From Aspergillus flavus (Eukaryota; Ascomycota; Eurotiomycetes; Eurotiales; Aspergillaceae), in NCBI RefSeq assembly GCF_009017415.1, contig NC_092409.1:3100001-3164000 (forward strand): a DNA stretch of 64,000 nt, read 5' to 3'. The translations under genes and the position numbers were made by a program. Within the stretch, counting starts at the first letter, position 1. Each line of letters starts with the position of its first letter. Below the pieces are notes generated by a model that was given only the letters and a program-made list of their open reading frames with translations, did not search any database and was not told the DNA's origin. Of this stretch, positions 45,572 through 56,400 are shown in pieces.

Positions 45572-47858
45572 TCAACTTTGCATGTTTATAATGGCCAACT
45601 ACCCAATCTCCGTCAGCCTATTTATCTCCACTGGGGTACGATAAACAACATACCTGCTTGCCAAAGCCAAAAGCAAGTCGTTTCCCATCAGTATCCCATG
45701 CAAGAGAACGATCCGGTATTGACTCGGCGTCCCCATTGTGTCCATTGGCCAAGCGGCTTTGTCCTTCTTCGATCTTTGTTCCGTCGGTCCCAGGCACGGA
45801 CCAAGTAGCCATTGCGGTGCCACCCCTCTGTGAATTCCAAATGAACAACTTCTCCTTGCTTGCAGCAGCCAGAGCATACCCGTCCGGAGAGAAACTGCTA
45901 GCGAGGGCGGGTGAAGATGGACCGAGGAACAGACGATGGATGCAATCAAACCGCTTTGTGTCTAAATCAATATGCCATATTTTGACTGTATCATCAGTGG
46001 ATGAGGAGGCTAGAACCAACGGATGGTTCGCTTGTGGTTGGTCCAGGGTGTTTGGCTTAAGCTCTATTGCCGTAATATCCCCCTCGTGTGCACCATCGAG
46101 GTGCATGTCGTGCGTCGGAATCCAGAACGCAGCTGCAGCAGATGATGCAGCCACTGCCACCGAGGAAACATTGACATTCGCGCAACGAATAAATGTCCAA
46201 GGCCTATCGGTCTCACTGGTAAATGTCTTGGAAATGTGGATACTTGAGTCGACCTCACATTGGTAAACCGTTCCGTTACCCGAAGCGTAGGCTTCATTGC
46301 GTCCAAGCCAGCTGAGGTCATAGATTGACCCGTCGATTACCTGTGGAGAGGGGAACTCGTCCGGTCGCACTGAATCATCCCAGAGAGCCAGCTCGGAGAC
46401 TTTACTATCTGATGCCACGACGATTAAATGGGTGCCGCTCTCAGTCCAATGCAATCCAGTGATCATTCTAGGTACTTCGGGCAGGAGGTCAACCGCATTT
46501 CCAGCCACATCATACATAGTAATAGACCCTCTCATGTCATTGTATGTGGCTACGGCCAATTTCTGGCCCGTAGGGTCCCAGGCGACTGCAGAGACGCAGA
46601 TACTATCGCCCTTACCCTCCACAAGCTTCTCTTGCACTGGACTCGCAGACGACGGCATCTTCCATAGACTGCAAAACGTCTCGCCGACTGCAACGACAAC
46701 AGTGGAGTCGTTTGGACGCCACAGTGTACGGGTCACGTGACAATCATCAGCCACATTCAAGAGGGCGGTATCGGGACTAAGGTCGGCAGCCTTGGCGGGG
46801 GTGATCTGGACGCCAACGCTGTGGCCGTTGGTCAAGGTGAAGGTCGGCGCCGCGGTTGGTTCCTGGTCTTGCGAGTCCGGTCGGATGCCCATGCTCACGT
46901 CCCCATCCCCATCCACAGCAGTGTCAGCCAAGGATGGTGATGCGGCTACTGCGGATTTCGTCTCATTTGCAACACCATTTGAATCAATTTCCATTGGAAT
47001 TTCGTCCCCGTTGGTCTCTGCGCGGTCACTTTTACGGCTTTTCTTAGCATTGGGGATAACTTGAGGTGCCGCAGGTTCGCCTGTCAAGTGACCGTTGATC
47101 ACGCTGTCGCGCGCGACTTTACTCGTGGGCGAGACAGGTGCCTGGTCTGTGCCATTTTCACCCGGGCCACCCTGACTTTTCCGCGGTTCCGCTTCTAGCA
47201 CCGCTGGTCCAAAGAAATAATCTGAAGGTGAAAAGGGCCTTGGATTCCCATCCTGTAAAACTCATTAGTCATTGGTAAACAGATATTCTTCGAAGACACC
47301 AAGTGAAGAGAAAGGAAAAGAGTCCGCCGGAAAGCAAAAACGTTAGATCCGGCAGAGTAAGGTAACGTGCCTTATCGAGTGACTGTTCGAGCTCGTGATA
47401 TTGTAGACCTTTTTGGACCAAAGACACCAGCGCATGAGTTTTTATATAAGGAGCGAAAGGTAAGCTCTGTGGGTCATGATTCCATGCGCGCTGCAGTGTT
47501 ACTGCGGCTTCACCGTGACCTGCGATGTAGGTTAGATGAGAATCTTGATTATTTCAGGATACCTCAAGTCCTGTCAAGCAAGGATACGGAGAAACGCGTA
47601 AGGAGGGGGAGATAGAATAAAAGATTTAAAAAATAAAAAGATAATTAAGATTGAATAAGAGAGGGGCTGAGACCAACCTGATTCTTGAAGATACCTAGAG
47701 ATTAGAAGTCAGTGACATGTAGGAAGAAAATAGACATCAGGGGGCATCATGAGCTATCAGAGCTCCTGCACTCGGATGTCGGCAGAGAACCTTGAAGTTA
47801 GAACGTACCTCCAGATTAGGTAGTTGACATGATGCGACGTAAGATCAGGATGTGACAT
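45572..47858 (-). CDS. sif2: LisH/WD40 protein, Sif2/TBL1-like corepressor subunit
   Basis: Five exons (47809-47858, 47678-47694, 47371-47519, 45654-47252, 45572-45598) give 613 residues. The N-terminus is a LisH domain, MSHPDLTSHHVNYLIWRYLQESGHGEAA, recovered only by joining a 17-nt exon. The segment NHDPQSLPFAPYIKTHALVSLVQKGLQYHELEQ, typical of TBL1/Sif2, comes next. An acidic, low-complexity linker leads to a C-terminal WD40 propeller with repeats such as TRTLWRPNDSTVVVAVGE, VSAVAWDPTGQKLAVATY, ITGLHWTESGTHLIVVAS, LASSSTDDTVKIW, and LASSFSPDGYALAAAS. By homology it is a nuclear scaffold of Set3/Hos2- or NCoR-type histone deacetylase complexes. The third intron (47253-47370) needs a GC donor (AAG|GCACGT); no GT alternative keeps the frame. 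Confidence 0.93.
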
Positions 47859-50428
47859 TGTTACATGTATGACAGCTAGTAAGGTGGAGGATCCGCTAGC
47901 ATGCCAGGAATAAATAACAGGAACCTCCGCTGAACAGATGGCAGAAGGATAACGGTGCGTGATCGAGAATTTGAAAGATGCGGGAATTCCGAGATATAGG
48001 CGAGATTAGACCGTGTAAACCGAAGGGACCTGTCTGCTGATAATACAAATTTCTCTCTCTGAACCACCAGGACGAATGACGGGAAGGTCCAGTTCGGCGT
48101 CGGAAAGAGCGTGAGTGCCAAAAACTGGGCCGAACGCAGCCAAGGCGTGACAAGGAAAACCGTAGTTGAAGGGGATGGGATGGGATATAATGCAGAGCGT
48201 TAAGGTGGAGTGCAAATGCCGGGGGGTAAGATCGTCAATTAAAGGGTAGAGGATTGGTGAGGTTCTAACGGGACCCTTGAAGAGCGTTAAACAAGGGGGT
48301 TGTGGAAAAGAAGTCGCAAGAGTCGGAAAGAGAAAGTGAAGAATGAATATCGAGACGGGTCGAAATCGACACCAACGTGTGGCTTGAGATAGCAGACCCG
48401 CTAGCGAACTGCAAAGGTTGGAGCTGTACCAGTACGGTTATGGGAGGGGTGGACAAACTGGAGGGCTGGAACTCCAGAATGGGGACGACGAAAAGGAAGT
48501 GGTTAAAAAAAGGTAATTAAAAAATAATAATAATAATAATAATAATCAAAAAGGAAAGCAAGGCAAGCGTGTCAAGGAATGATGATCACCACCACTTCTG
48601 CAGGGTAATAATAAGGTACGGACAGATTGACTTGATGGTTGTCGTGACTGCAAGCAAGGAAGAAGAGAAATGAAAGAGAAAAAGTGAGGTAGTAGTCTTC
48701 AAATCTCGAACCAACAAGCCAAGTCGAGTTTAGACAGTTGGGAAAAAAAGAAAAAGCTCAGTGGAATTTCTCCAGGCGGCTCTGGGACGCTGTTTCAGAG
48801 GACGCCGGCACCCTTTGCCAGTCACTTTGCAGTCAAACCCGATTTTGACTTTGCGACCTGGACTTTTGGCTTGACTCGTTGTGGCGTCCGGCCCACGACT
48901 TAGCGTGCAGTTGGGAAATCCACCGGTCCCCTTGGGTGGTTCTGACGGGCAAATGATCGGCCAGTGCGCTTGTCTGCTTCGGGACCTAGCGTTTTGCGGG
49001 TCGATTACAGTGTGATTTACACAGGGCCACGCAGCAGTAGTGTACCTACTTGACGGACAAACCTATTTCTATTTCCCTTGGAGTATTTTTTTTTTTAATT
49101 ATTCCTTTCTATTTTCATTATTACCCTCCTTTTAATGGCACCCCAAAAAAAGCAAGAAAATAAAATAAAATAAACAAGGAATATCCTTCCAAGCACTTAT
49201 GCTTCGACTGACCTGAAATTACATGAACATCTAACAATGATAATTATAATACCAACAATGACCATATCAAATCGTAAATGTACACCTAAATAAAAGTAAT
49301 TACTACTAGGAAAATTAGCACACCTGCCAGATCCCTAGGAATTACTCTAAAAAATCGAATTTAACTCGATGACTAATGATGATCGGGGTTCCTCAAGAAT
49401 TACTGGTTGTCCTCTGATTTGATTTGATTTTCCTCTTATTTTTTTCTTTTTCACGGAAGCACACGGCGGATGCGTTCCCATTCTCTTCTTCCCCAAATTT
49501 ATGTCAATTTAGCACTTTTCAGCCACATGGTGACCGGCTGTGCCACCTTTTATGTTCCACATTGCATCTTCTCTGACTGGCTTGATTAATTATTATGTTT
49601 TAGGGGCTTATTGAACTGAAAGAGGAAGGAGAGCTTGTTCCATAGATCGGAGTTCCAGAAAGGACACAAAAAGCTCTCATTCGATGGGTGGGTCGAACTC
49701 CAATCTCCTGCGGTAACCATTCGTAGTGACAAGCGGAGGTTGTAACCGTTGAAATGCAAAGAGACTTTGGTGAAGCCATGTTTTACATGCAGATATTCAC
49801 AACGGCAGGTAGTGACTACACCAATCACGAAACTTTACTGGAGCTTCTGTAGTGGGTTGCGCCTGGATGATGACATTCGTTTCTTCCCCTGCGGACCGAT
49901 TTCTTGAAATACACGGTGTTTCAGAGCCACAAGTCTTAGCCTTGCCAAGAATCCTGTCAGCAGACGGAGATGGTTCGAGATGAGCTGATAGCCGCTCTGA
50001 ATCAAAACGGTGGGTGTCGGACATGACTTTGACTGTTAAAAATTTTAAAGCGACATGATTTGGAATGTTTCTCTGTTTAGCGCCTTGATAGATTCGCACC
50101 TTGACATGTACATACGTAGATTCCTTTACCTCGGTTGTTGGAAAAGTATACCTGAGGCGCCAAGGCTTGAGTCTCGGGTGGTGCCTCAGGTGGTCATCTT
50201 TGTTATTTCCCCGGGCGGATGTTCAAAATAGGGTATCCAATCAAATGGAGGCGATCGATCAGAGCCAAATAACGCACCAAACCAAAGGCGGAAGTGCTGC
50301 TTAGCCCGAAATCCACCCCAAACAGCCATTGATCAACACCAACTTTTGACACTCAATCCCCTAGTCGGGTTTGTCGACAGCCTGCGGTCTGCGTGGACAC
50401 TAGCAGCCGCAAGAGCTCGTTTCCCACA
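47859..50428. other. 2.6-kb region without a firm gene
   Basis: It contains the (AAT)8 repeat at 48523-48546, T-rich tracts, and two short minus-strand frames at 49586-50021 that could be exons of a small gene but lack support. The last few hundred bases are probably the promoter of the TMEM115-like gene. Confidence 0.55.
48523..48546. repeat. (AAT)8 microsatellite
   Basis: Eight perfect AAT units in intergenic DNA. Confidence 0.95.
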
Positions 50429-51604
50429 ATGGCGCTCCGAGTCAATATCCCTCCTGCGACCCGTACCTGTCTCATCACCCTGCTTACTCTCTCGCTCCTG
50501 TACAATATCGCCCGATGGCGACAAATTGATGCCACAGGGGGGCATCCCTTAACCACGCCAGTTGTGCCCTACCTGACGCTCGTCCCATCCGAGTTCTTTT
50601 ATTACCCTTGGACATTCCTTACAGCGACGTTCGTGGAGCAGAACATCTTTACGGTTCTCTTGAACGGCGCAACCCTGTTCTATGGGGGCAAGTACCTAGA
50701 GCGCGCTTGGGGTTCCCGAGAGTTTGCGAAATTCATTCTGACCATCGCGGTGATCCCAAATGTGACTATTATTCCCCTTTATCTCTTAGGAACTACCATT
50801 AGGGGTGGTTCGACCGGCGGGTATGCCTTGCTTTCCGATACCGAATGCACAACCTCTTGCGCCTTCCCTGCTGACTCCCCGTTTCCAAGCGTAACCCAAA
50901 TATGTGGTGGCATGTCGATCCAGACCTCCTTCCTTGTGGCTTTCAAGCAACTTGTTCCCGAGCATACTGTGACTATATTCAAAGGCCTGGTGAAGATGCG
51001 GGTGAAGCATTTCCCGGCGCTTTTCCTTTTGCTGAACACGATCAGTGGCATAGTATTTGGAACGCACGTGGCAGCGATACTCTCCTGGCTCGGCCTGTTG
51101 ACAAGTTGGACCTACCTTCGGTTCTTTAAACGGCAGCCGGATTTGACCGGTACATCTACCGACGGCTTAGGCTTTAAGGGGGATGCAAGTGAAACGTTTG
51201 CATTCGCATGTTTCTTCCCAGACGCAATACAGCCTCCGATCTCGTTTGTCTCGGAACAAGTTTACTCTTTGCTAGTCGCATTGAAGATTTGCACCCCGTT
51301 CTCGGAGGAGGATATTGCATCGGGCAACCAACAAGTTCTTGCGAGAGGGGAGGCCGGCCTTCCCACTCTTAACAACCACAGAGGAGGAACCAGAGGGGCG
51401 GCTAAGCGTGAAGAGGCGGAGCGGAGACGAGCATTAGCTCTCAAGGCTTTGGATCAGAGACTTCAAGCTGCTGCTGCCGGAAGAGCTCATTCCCCGTCTC
51501 CACTGAATCAGCAAGGCTCAAGCCAAACCCAGACTGCAACACCGACGGTACCAGCAGGCCAAAGCATGTTGGGCGAGACGAGCTATACGCCAGATCATGC
51601 TTAA
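50429..51604 (+). CDS. TMEM115-like Golgi membrane protein (rhomboid-related)
   Basis: Two exons (50429-50820, 50890-51604) give 368 residues. The N-terminal half has several membrane segments: TCLITLLTLSLLYNIARW, PVVPYLTLVPSEFFYYPWTFLTATFVEQNI, FAKFILTIAVIPNVTIIPLYLL, and later FPALFLLLNTISGIVFG and AAILSWLGLLTSWTYLRF. ICGGMSIQTSFLVAFKQLVPEHTV is the hallmark of the eukaryotic TMEM115/DUF1751 family, a catalytically dead rhomboid-like Golgi protein linked to retrograde transport. The tail is basic and Ala/Arg-rich (AKREEAERRRALALKALDQRLQ). The 69-nt intron 50821-50889 is stop-free and in frame; splicing restores the conserved spacing. The frame extends upstream to a GTG at 50393, but the first ATG is 50429. 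Confidence 0.92.
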   Translation: MALRVNIPPATRTCLITLLTLSLLYNIARWRQIDATGGHPLTTPVVPYLTLVPSEFFYYPWTFLTATFVEQNIFTVLLNGATLFYGGKYLERAWGSREFAKFILTIAVIPNVTIIPLYLLGTTIRGGSTGGYALLSDTECTTSCAFPADSPFPSVTQICGGMSIQTSFLVAFKQLVPEHTVTIFKGLVKMRVKHFPALFLLLNTISGIVFGTHVAAILSWLGLLTSWTYLRFFKRQPDLTGTSTDGLGFKGDASETFAFACFFPDAIQPPISFVSEQVYSLLVALKICTPFSEEDIASGNQQVLARGEAGLPTLNNHRGGTRGAAKREEAERRRALALKALDQRLQAAAAGRAHSPSPLNQQGSSQTQTATPTVPAGQSMLGETSYTPDHA

Positions 51605-52011
51605 ATTGAAAGGTACTGCCCGCTTCGTGGTTATTCAGGAGTTAAGGAATGTTTGAGAATGGCTTGCGTACGGGTATCATATCTTGGCCTGCTATTTATG
51701 AGTGTGACATTTGAATATGGAGAATATGTAGGGTTCGGGGTGGGAAAGTTAAGTTTCTGATATGACTTATTTTGTACTTGGTTGTATGCAATGAGCCCGA
51801 TATACACAAAGGCTCGTTGCTTTGTCTTTGCTTTGATGATATCCTGATGATGTACCTATCCCTCAAGGTCACAGGGGAAAGTTAAGCCATTATTTAACAT
51901 AAAAGAGACACCTAGAACTACATATTCTAAAAGAAAATAAAACAAGGAAAAAGGCTATGCTACAGTTGATCAAGCCCAGCATCTTCGCGCAACCCCAGTC
52001 TTCTACCAGAC
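51605..52011. other. Convergent 3' flanks
   Basis: This 407 bp lies between convergent stop codons. It is AT-rich with nothing recognised. Confidence 0.55.
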
Positions 52012-52862
52012 TTACAGTTGCTTCAGCTTCTCAATTTCTCCCCTAGCCTCCTGTAACATCCGCTCTTGGTCCTTCTTCGCCTGGCGTATAGCGGCCAGCC
52101 GTACCCGGTCCTTCTCCGACTGCTGACGCATCTGTTCCAACTTCTGTAGCTCCGCCTCCTCCTCGGCAGTAGCAGGCACGTCCTGGGCCCCGGTCACCAT
52201 CTTAACTTTGTTCCAGATCTCCTTATAATCGAGGTTCTTCAGATCCAGAACGGCCGTCTTCTCTGTTGACTCCGGCGCCGGCGCATGTTTATCCTCGACC
52301 TTTGCCGCGGTCAAGGAAGCGGCATTGCTCGCCCGCTCTGCGAAGTATATCGTCAAGGCTGCCGGACCCTCTTGTTCTTGTGTTTGCTTTACGGTCATCT
52401 GGAGACCTGGGTTGTGGTACTTGAGCCGAGGAAGACAGTTTCGCCAGAAATGCCGTGCACCTTGGTGACCGCCATAGATCTTCTGAGCGTATGTGAGGTG
52501 TAGACGGGTGATTGCTGGGAATTCTTGGGTCGCAGAGGTAGCAGAGGGAAAAACGGCGGCACCGGTTCCTACGCGTACGTTAAGGATCTGTTGAATAGTC
52601 AAGTTAGTTCATGCGCTCTTAATATAACCGGGCTCCCCCTGTTGTTGTCCCAAAGTAGACTGGAGCGTTGGATGCCGCCGCGATCTTGCTAAAAAAAATT
52701 GGAGAAATGGTAGAGTTGTGGGATATTCGTTCATTGGGAGTTTTACCTTCTGTAATTAGTTAAAAACCTCGAGTCAGTCTTTGATATTCATTTATATACA
52801 AGCCATGGGGTTGGCCAACTTACGGTTTTCAGCTTCCGCATCCGCTTGAAGACATTCACCAT
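52012..52862 (-). CDS. Mitochondrial ribosomal protein, mS25/MRP49 (L51/S25/CI-B8 domain) type
   Basis: The simplest model has exons 52824-52862 and 52012-52587 and encodes 204 residues. The N-terminus MVNVFKRMRKLKT is basic. ILNVRVGTGAAVFP, LHLTYAQKIYGGHQGARHFWRNCLPRLKYHNPGLQMTV and LTIYFAERAS form the thioredoxin-like L51/S25/CI-B8 domain found in mitoribosomal small proteins and complex I subunit B8. A charged C-terminal coiled coil extends the protein (EEEAELQKLEQMRQQSEKDRVRLAAIRQAKKDQERMLQEA). It should act in the mitochondrial ribosome. The 236-nt intron is unusually long for this window and contains an in-frame 24-nt candidate exon (see findings). It is divergent from cytosolic leucyl-tRNA synthetase. 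Confidence 0.85.
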
Positions 52863-53062
52863 GATGACGGGGATGGCGCAACGCGCTTTAACCTTGAAAC
52901 AACAATTGGAAGAGGGGCTTTTGAAGATTGCAAAAGTTAGCTGACCCGGGGATCGATCAGCCACAACAGTCCCGAGCGGAATTGGATGGAGTGCTGCTCG
53001 GAGCTCATCTCGATTTTTGGCCTGTCGGCGGAAAGATTGAGACGATCCGATACGTGGTCATG

Positions 53063-53321
53063 TGACTCTACATCTGGCTTTCTTCTCGCACTATTTGCTG
53101 ACGCGCTCGCCATTCAATGCATGTCTTATCGAACATTAATTACTTTTTAATATAGACCATATTTATGAGTCATTTACAGCAATGAAGAACTGTTCCATTC
53201 TTGACTCATGGAGTCATAGTAGAATGATAAGAGAGATATGTAGTACTGATCTTTAGATGAATGTGGCAGGCGGTGAGTAGTGTACTGCCGGGGTTCGATT
53301 CCCACATAATCTTTTGACTCA
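53063..53321. promoter_or_regulatory. Cluster of CpcA/Gcn4-type sites
   Basis: TGACTC occurs at 53063-53068. ATGAGTCAT, a perfect palindromic Gcn4 site, is at 53165-53173. TGACTCAT is at 53202-53209, GAGTCAT (minus-strand ATGACTC) at 53211-53217, and TGACTCA at 53315-53321. These match cross-pathway control elements bound by the bZIP factor CpcA. Leucyl-tRNA synthetase is a plausible target. Confidence 0.7.
53261..53315 (+). other. Consensus Pol III B-box with tRNA-like hairpin
   Basis: GGTTCGATTCC at 53292-53302 matches the tRNA B-box consensus GGTTCGANTCC at all positions. ATGTGG (53261-53266) pairs with CCACAT (53302-53307), an A-box-like TGGCAGGCGG lies between, and TTTT follows at 53312. 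There is no anticodon arm, so it is not a normal tRNA gene. It may be a tRNA relic or an extra-TFIIIC site. Confidence 0.45.
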
Positions 53322-53434
53322 GAACATCGATAAAGTCTTACCCCGCGGCAGAGTTATATAAACCACTTTCGATCCACCCCCGTTCAGGGCTCTTCACTTG
53401 AGTTTGCAATACAGCAAACCATTTATTAAGAGCC

Positions 53435-56400
53435 ATGGCCGCCGCTGCTGCTTCCGCAGCTGCGCTCGACCCGAGCAACGGCACAAAAAACACCCTCAAA
53501 CTCGAAAATGTTCTATCTCCTACCCCTCCTCCCCCAGCTTTCTTTGTCCATACGGTGCTAATTGGTGGATCCCGAAATAGACCGAAAAGAGAGATACCCT
53601 TATCGCCATCGAGAAGAAATACCAGGCGCAATGGAAAGAGAACAAGGTTTTCGAGGTCGATGCTCCCTCCTTCGCGGAGGTCCCTGAGGGCTCCATGTCC
53701 GCCGCGGAGCTCCGTGAGAAGTACCCCAAGTTCTTCGGAACCATGGCTTACCCTTACATGAACGGTACCCTGCATGCAGGCCATAGTTTCACTGCCAGTA
53801 AGGTCGAGTTCATGGCTGGTGTTGCTCGCATGGATGGTAAGAGGGCTCTTTTCCCCCTGGGTTTCCACTGCACTGGTATGCCTATCAAGGCTTGCGCGGA
53901 TAAGCTTTCCGATGAGGTCAAGAAATTCGGACAGAACTTCGAGGGCTACAAGGAAGACGATGAGGAGGAGGAGAAGGCCCCTGCCGCCCCCACCCAAGAA
54001 GTTAAGAACGAACAACAAGAAAAGTTCTCTGGAAAGAAGAGCAAGGCCGCCGCCAAGACCGTGAAGATGAAGTACCAGTTCCAGATCATGTTGGCGATCG
54101 GTATTCCCTTGGAGGAAATCCACAAGTTTGCCGACGCTGGTCACTGGCTGCACCACTTCCCTCCCCTGGCCATCCGTGATCTTGACAGCCTTGGTGCAAG
54201 AATTGATTGGCGCCGTCAGATGGTCACCACTGATGCGAATCCCTACTACGATGCCTTTGTGCGCTGGCAGATGAACCGTCTCCACGAATTGGGTAAGATC
54301 CAGTACGGTAGCCGGTACACTATCTATTCTCCTAAGGACGGACAGCCTTGCATGGATCACGACCGGACCAAGGGTGAAGGTGTCGGACCCCAGGAATATA
54401 CCGCTATGAAGCTGAAGGTGAAGGAATGGGCCCCTCAGATTGCCGAGATCGTCAAGGGCAAGATCGAAGAGGATGCCAGCGTTTACTTTGTCCCTGCTAC
54501 TCTGCGCCCAGAGACGATGTACGGTCAGACTTGCTGCTTCCTCGGCCCTAAGATCAACTATGGTATCTTCAAGGTGAAGGAGAAGGAATATTATGTTTGC
54601 ACAAAGCGGGCTGCGTGGAACATGGCTTTCCAGGGCACCTTCTTTACCAGTGACAACTTCCCCAAGTCTCAGGATCAGTTGCCGCTTGTCGCGGAGGCTC
54701 CAGGATCTGCCTATGTTGGTACGCTTGTTAACGCTCCACTGTCGTTCCACACCGAAGGTGTGCGAATTCTGCCCATGGAGGGTGTTTCTGCCAGCAAGGG
54801 TACTGGTGTCGTCACTTCTGTGCCTTCTGACAGCCCTGACGATTATGCTACTTTGGCTGATCTTGCCAAGAAGCCCGATTACTATGGTATCCAGAAGGAG
54901 TGGGCCGAGCTGGAGATCTTCCCTCTTATTGAAACCCCAACTTATGGCAACCTTACTGCACCTGCCCTTGTTAAGCAGCTGAAGATCAACTCTCCTAAGG
55001 ATGTCACCCAGCTGGCAAAGGCCAAGGAGTTGGCATACAGTGAAGCCTTCTACAAGGGTACTATGTGCGTTGGTGAATACAAGGGCGAGCCTGTGAGCGC
55101 TGCTAAGGACAAGATCCGTAAGTCTCTTTACGAGAGTGGTGATGCTTTCCCCTTTGCCGATCCCATGGGAGAGGTCGTCAGCAGAAGTGGAGATGACTGT
55201 GTGGTTGCGTACCTCGGTCAATGGTTCCTGAACTACGGAGAGAACGACGCCAAGTGGCAAAAAGACACGCTGAACCACGTCGTGAACACCCTCAACACAT
55301 ACACCAACGAGACCAAGAACGGCTTCGAGAAGAACCTTGATTGGCTCAACCGCTGGGCTTGCGCCAGAACCTATGGTTTGGGCTCTAAGCTGCCATGGGA
55401 TCCTCAGTTCCTCGTCGAGAGTTTGAGTGACAGCACTGTCTACATGGCCTACTACACAATTGCCCACTTGCTGCACGGTGACCGCTACGGTGAGACCCTC
55501 GGTCCCTTGAACGTGAAGGCTGAGCAGATGATCGACGAGGTCTGGGACTATGTATTCACAAGACGCGAGCTTAGCGATGAGCTTATCTCAAAGAGCGGAA
55601 TCAGCAAGGAAGCTTTGCAGCAGATGCGCAGAGAATTCGAGTACTGGTACCCATTGGATGTCAGAGTTTCCGGAAAGGACCTCATCCAGAACCACTTGAC
55701 CTTCTTCCTTTACATCCACGTTGCGCTATTCCCACCGGAGTACTGGCCTCGCGGTGTTCGCGCGAACGGACACTTGCTTCTTAACGGTGAGAAGATGAGC
55801 AAGAGCACTGGTAACTTCCTCACACTGAAGGACAGTGTTGATAAGTTCGGTGCTGACGCTACCCGTATTGCGTTCGCCGATGCGGGCGATGGTATCGAGG
55901 ACGCTAACTTCGATGAGACTGTTGCTAATAGTAACATTCTGAGACTGCACACCCTCAAGGAATGGGTTGAGGAGATCTCCAAGGATGAGACTCTGCGCAC
56001 AGGCCCCGCTGATGCGTTCTGGGATAAGATCTTCAACAACGAGATGAATGGCTTGGTTCGTGAGGCCCGGAAGCACTACCAAAAGTAAGCTACAAGATAT
56101 CATTTTCCTCCCCTGCACCCCCTGATGAACAAATATTAACATCACCGTAGCACCGACTTTAAGCTCGCCCTGAAGTCTGGTCTGTACGACCTGGTCAGTG
56201 CCCGTGATACCTACCGTGAGGCCGCAACATCAGCCGGTGTTGGAATGCACCGTGATGTGATCCTGCGCTACATCGAGCTGCAAGCCCTCATGCTGGCTGT
56301 CATTGCTCCTCACTGGGCTGAATATGTTTGGCTTGAGATCCTGAAGAAGGTTAGTGATTTTCGACATCATCGGAAGCGCATCACTAACATGCCTATAACA

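Larger units (their letters stand above)
52863..53434. promoter_or_regulatory. Divergent promoter: mS25-like / leucyl-tRNA synthetase
   Basis: This 572-bp region between divergent starts holds five TGACTC-type elements and a consensus Pol III B-box, all listed separately. Confidence 0.7.

Noticed and set aside
53338..55476. 712-codon minus-strand open frame opposite leucyl-tRNA synthetase
   Set aside because: It lies entirely antisense to exons of a certain gene. Its product is an artefact of codon bias (repeated Leu/Val/Gly patterns) with no domain, so it is treated as a shadow frame.
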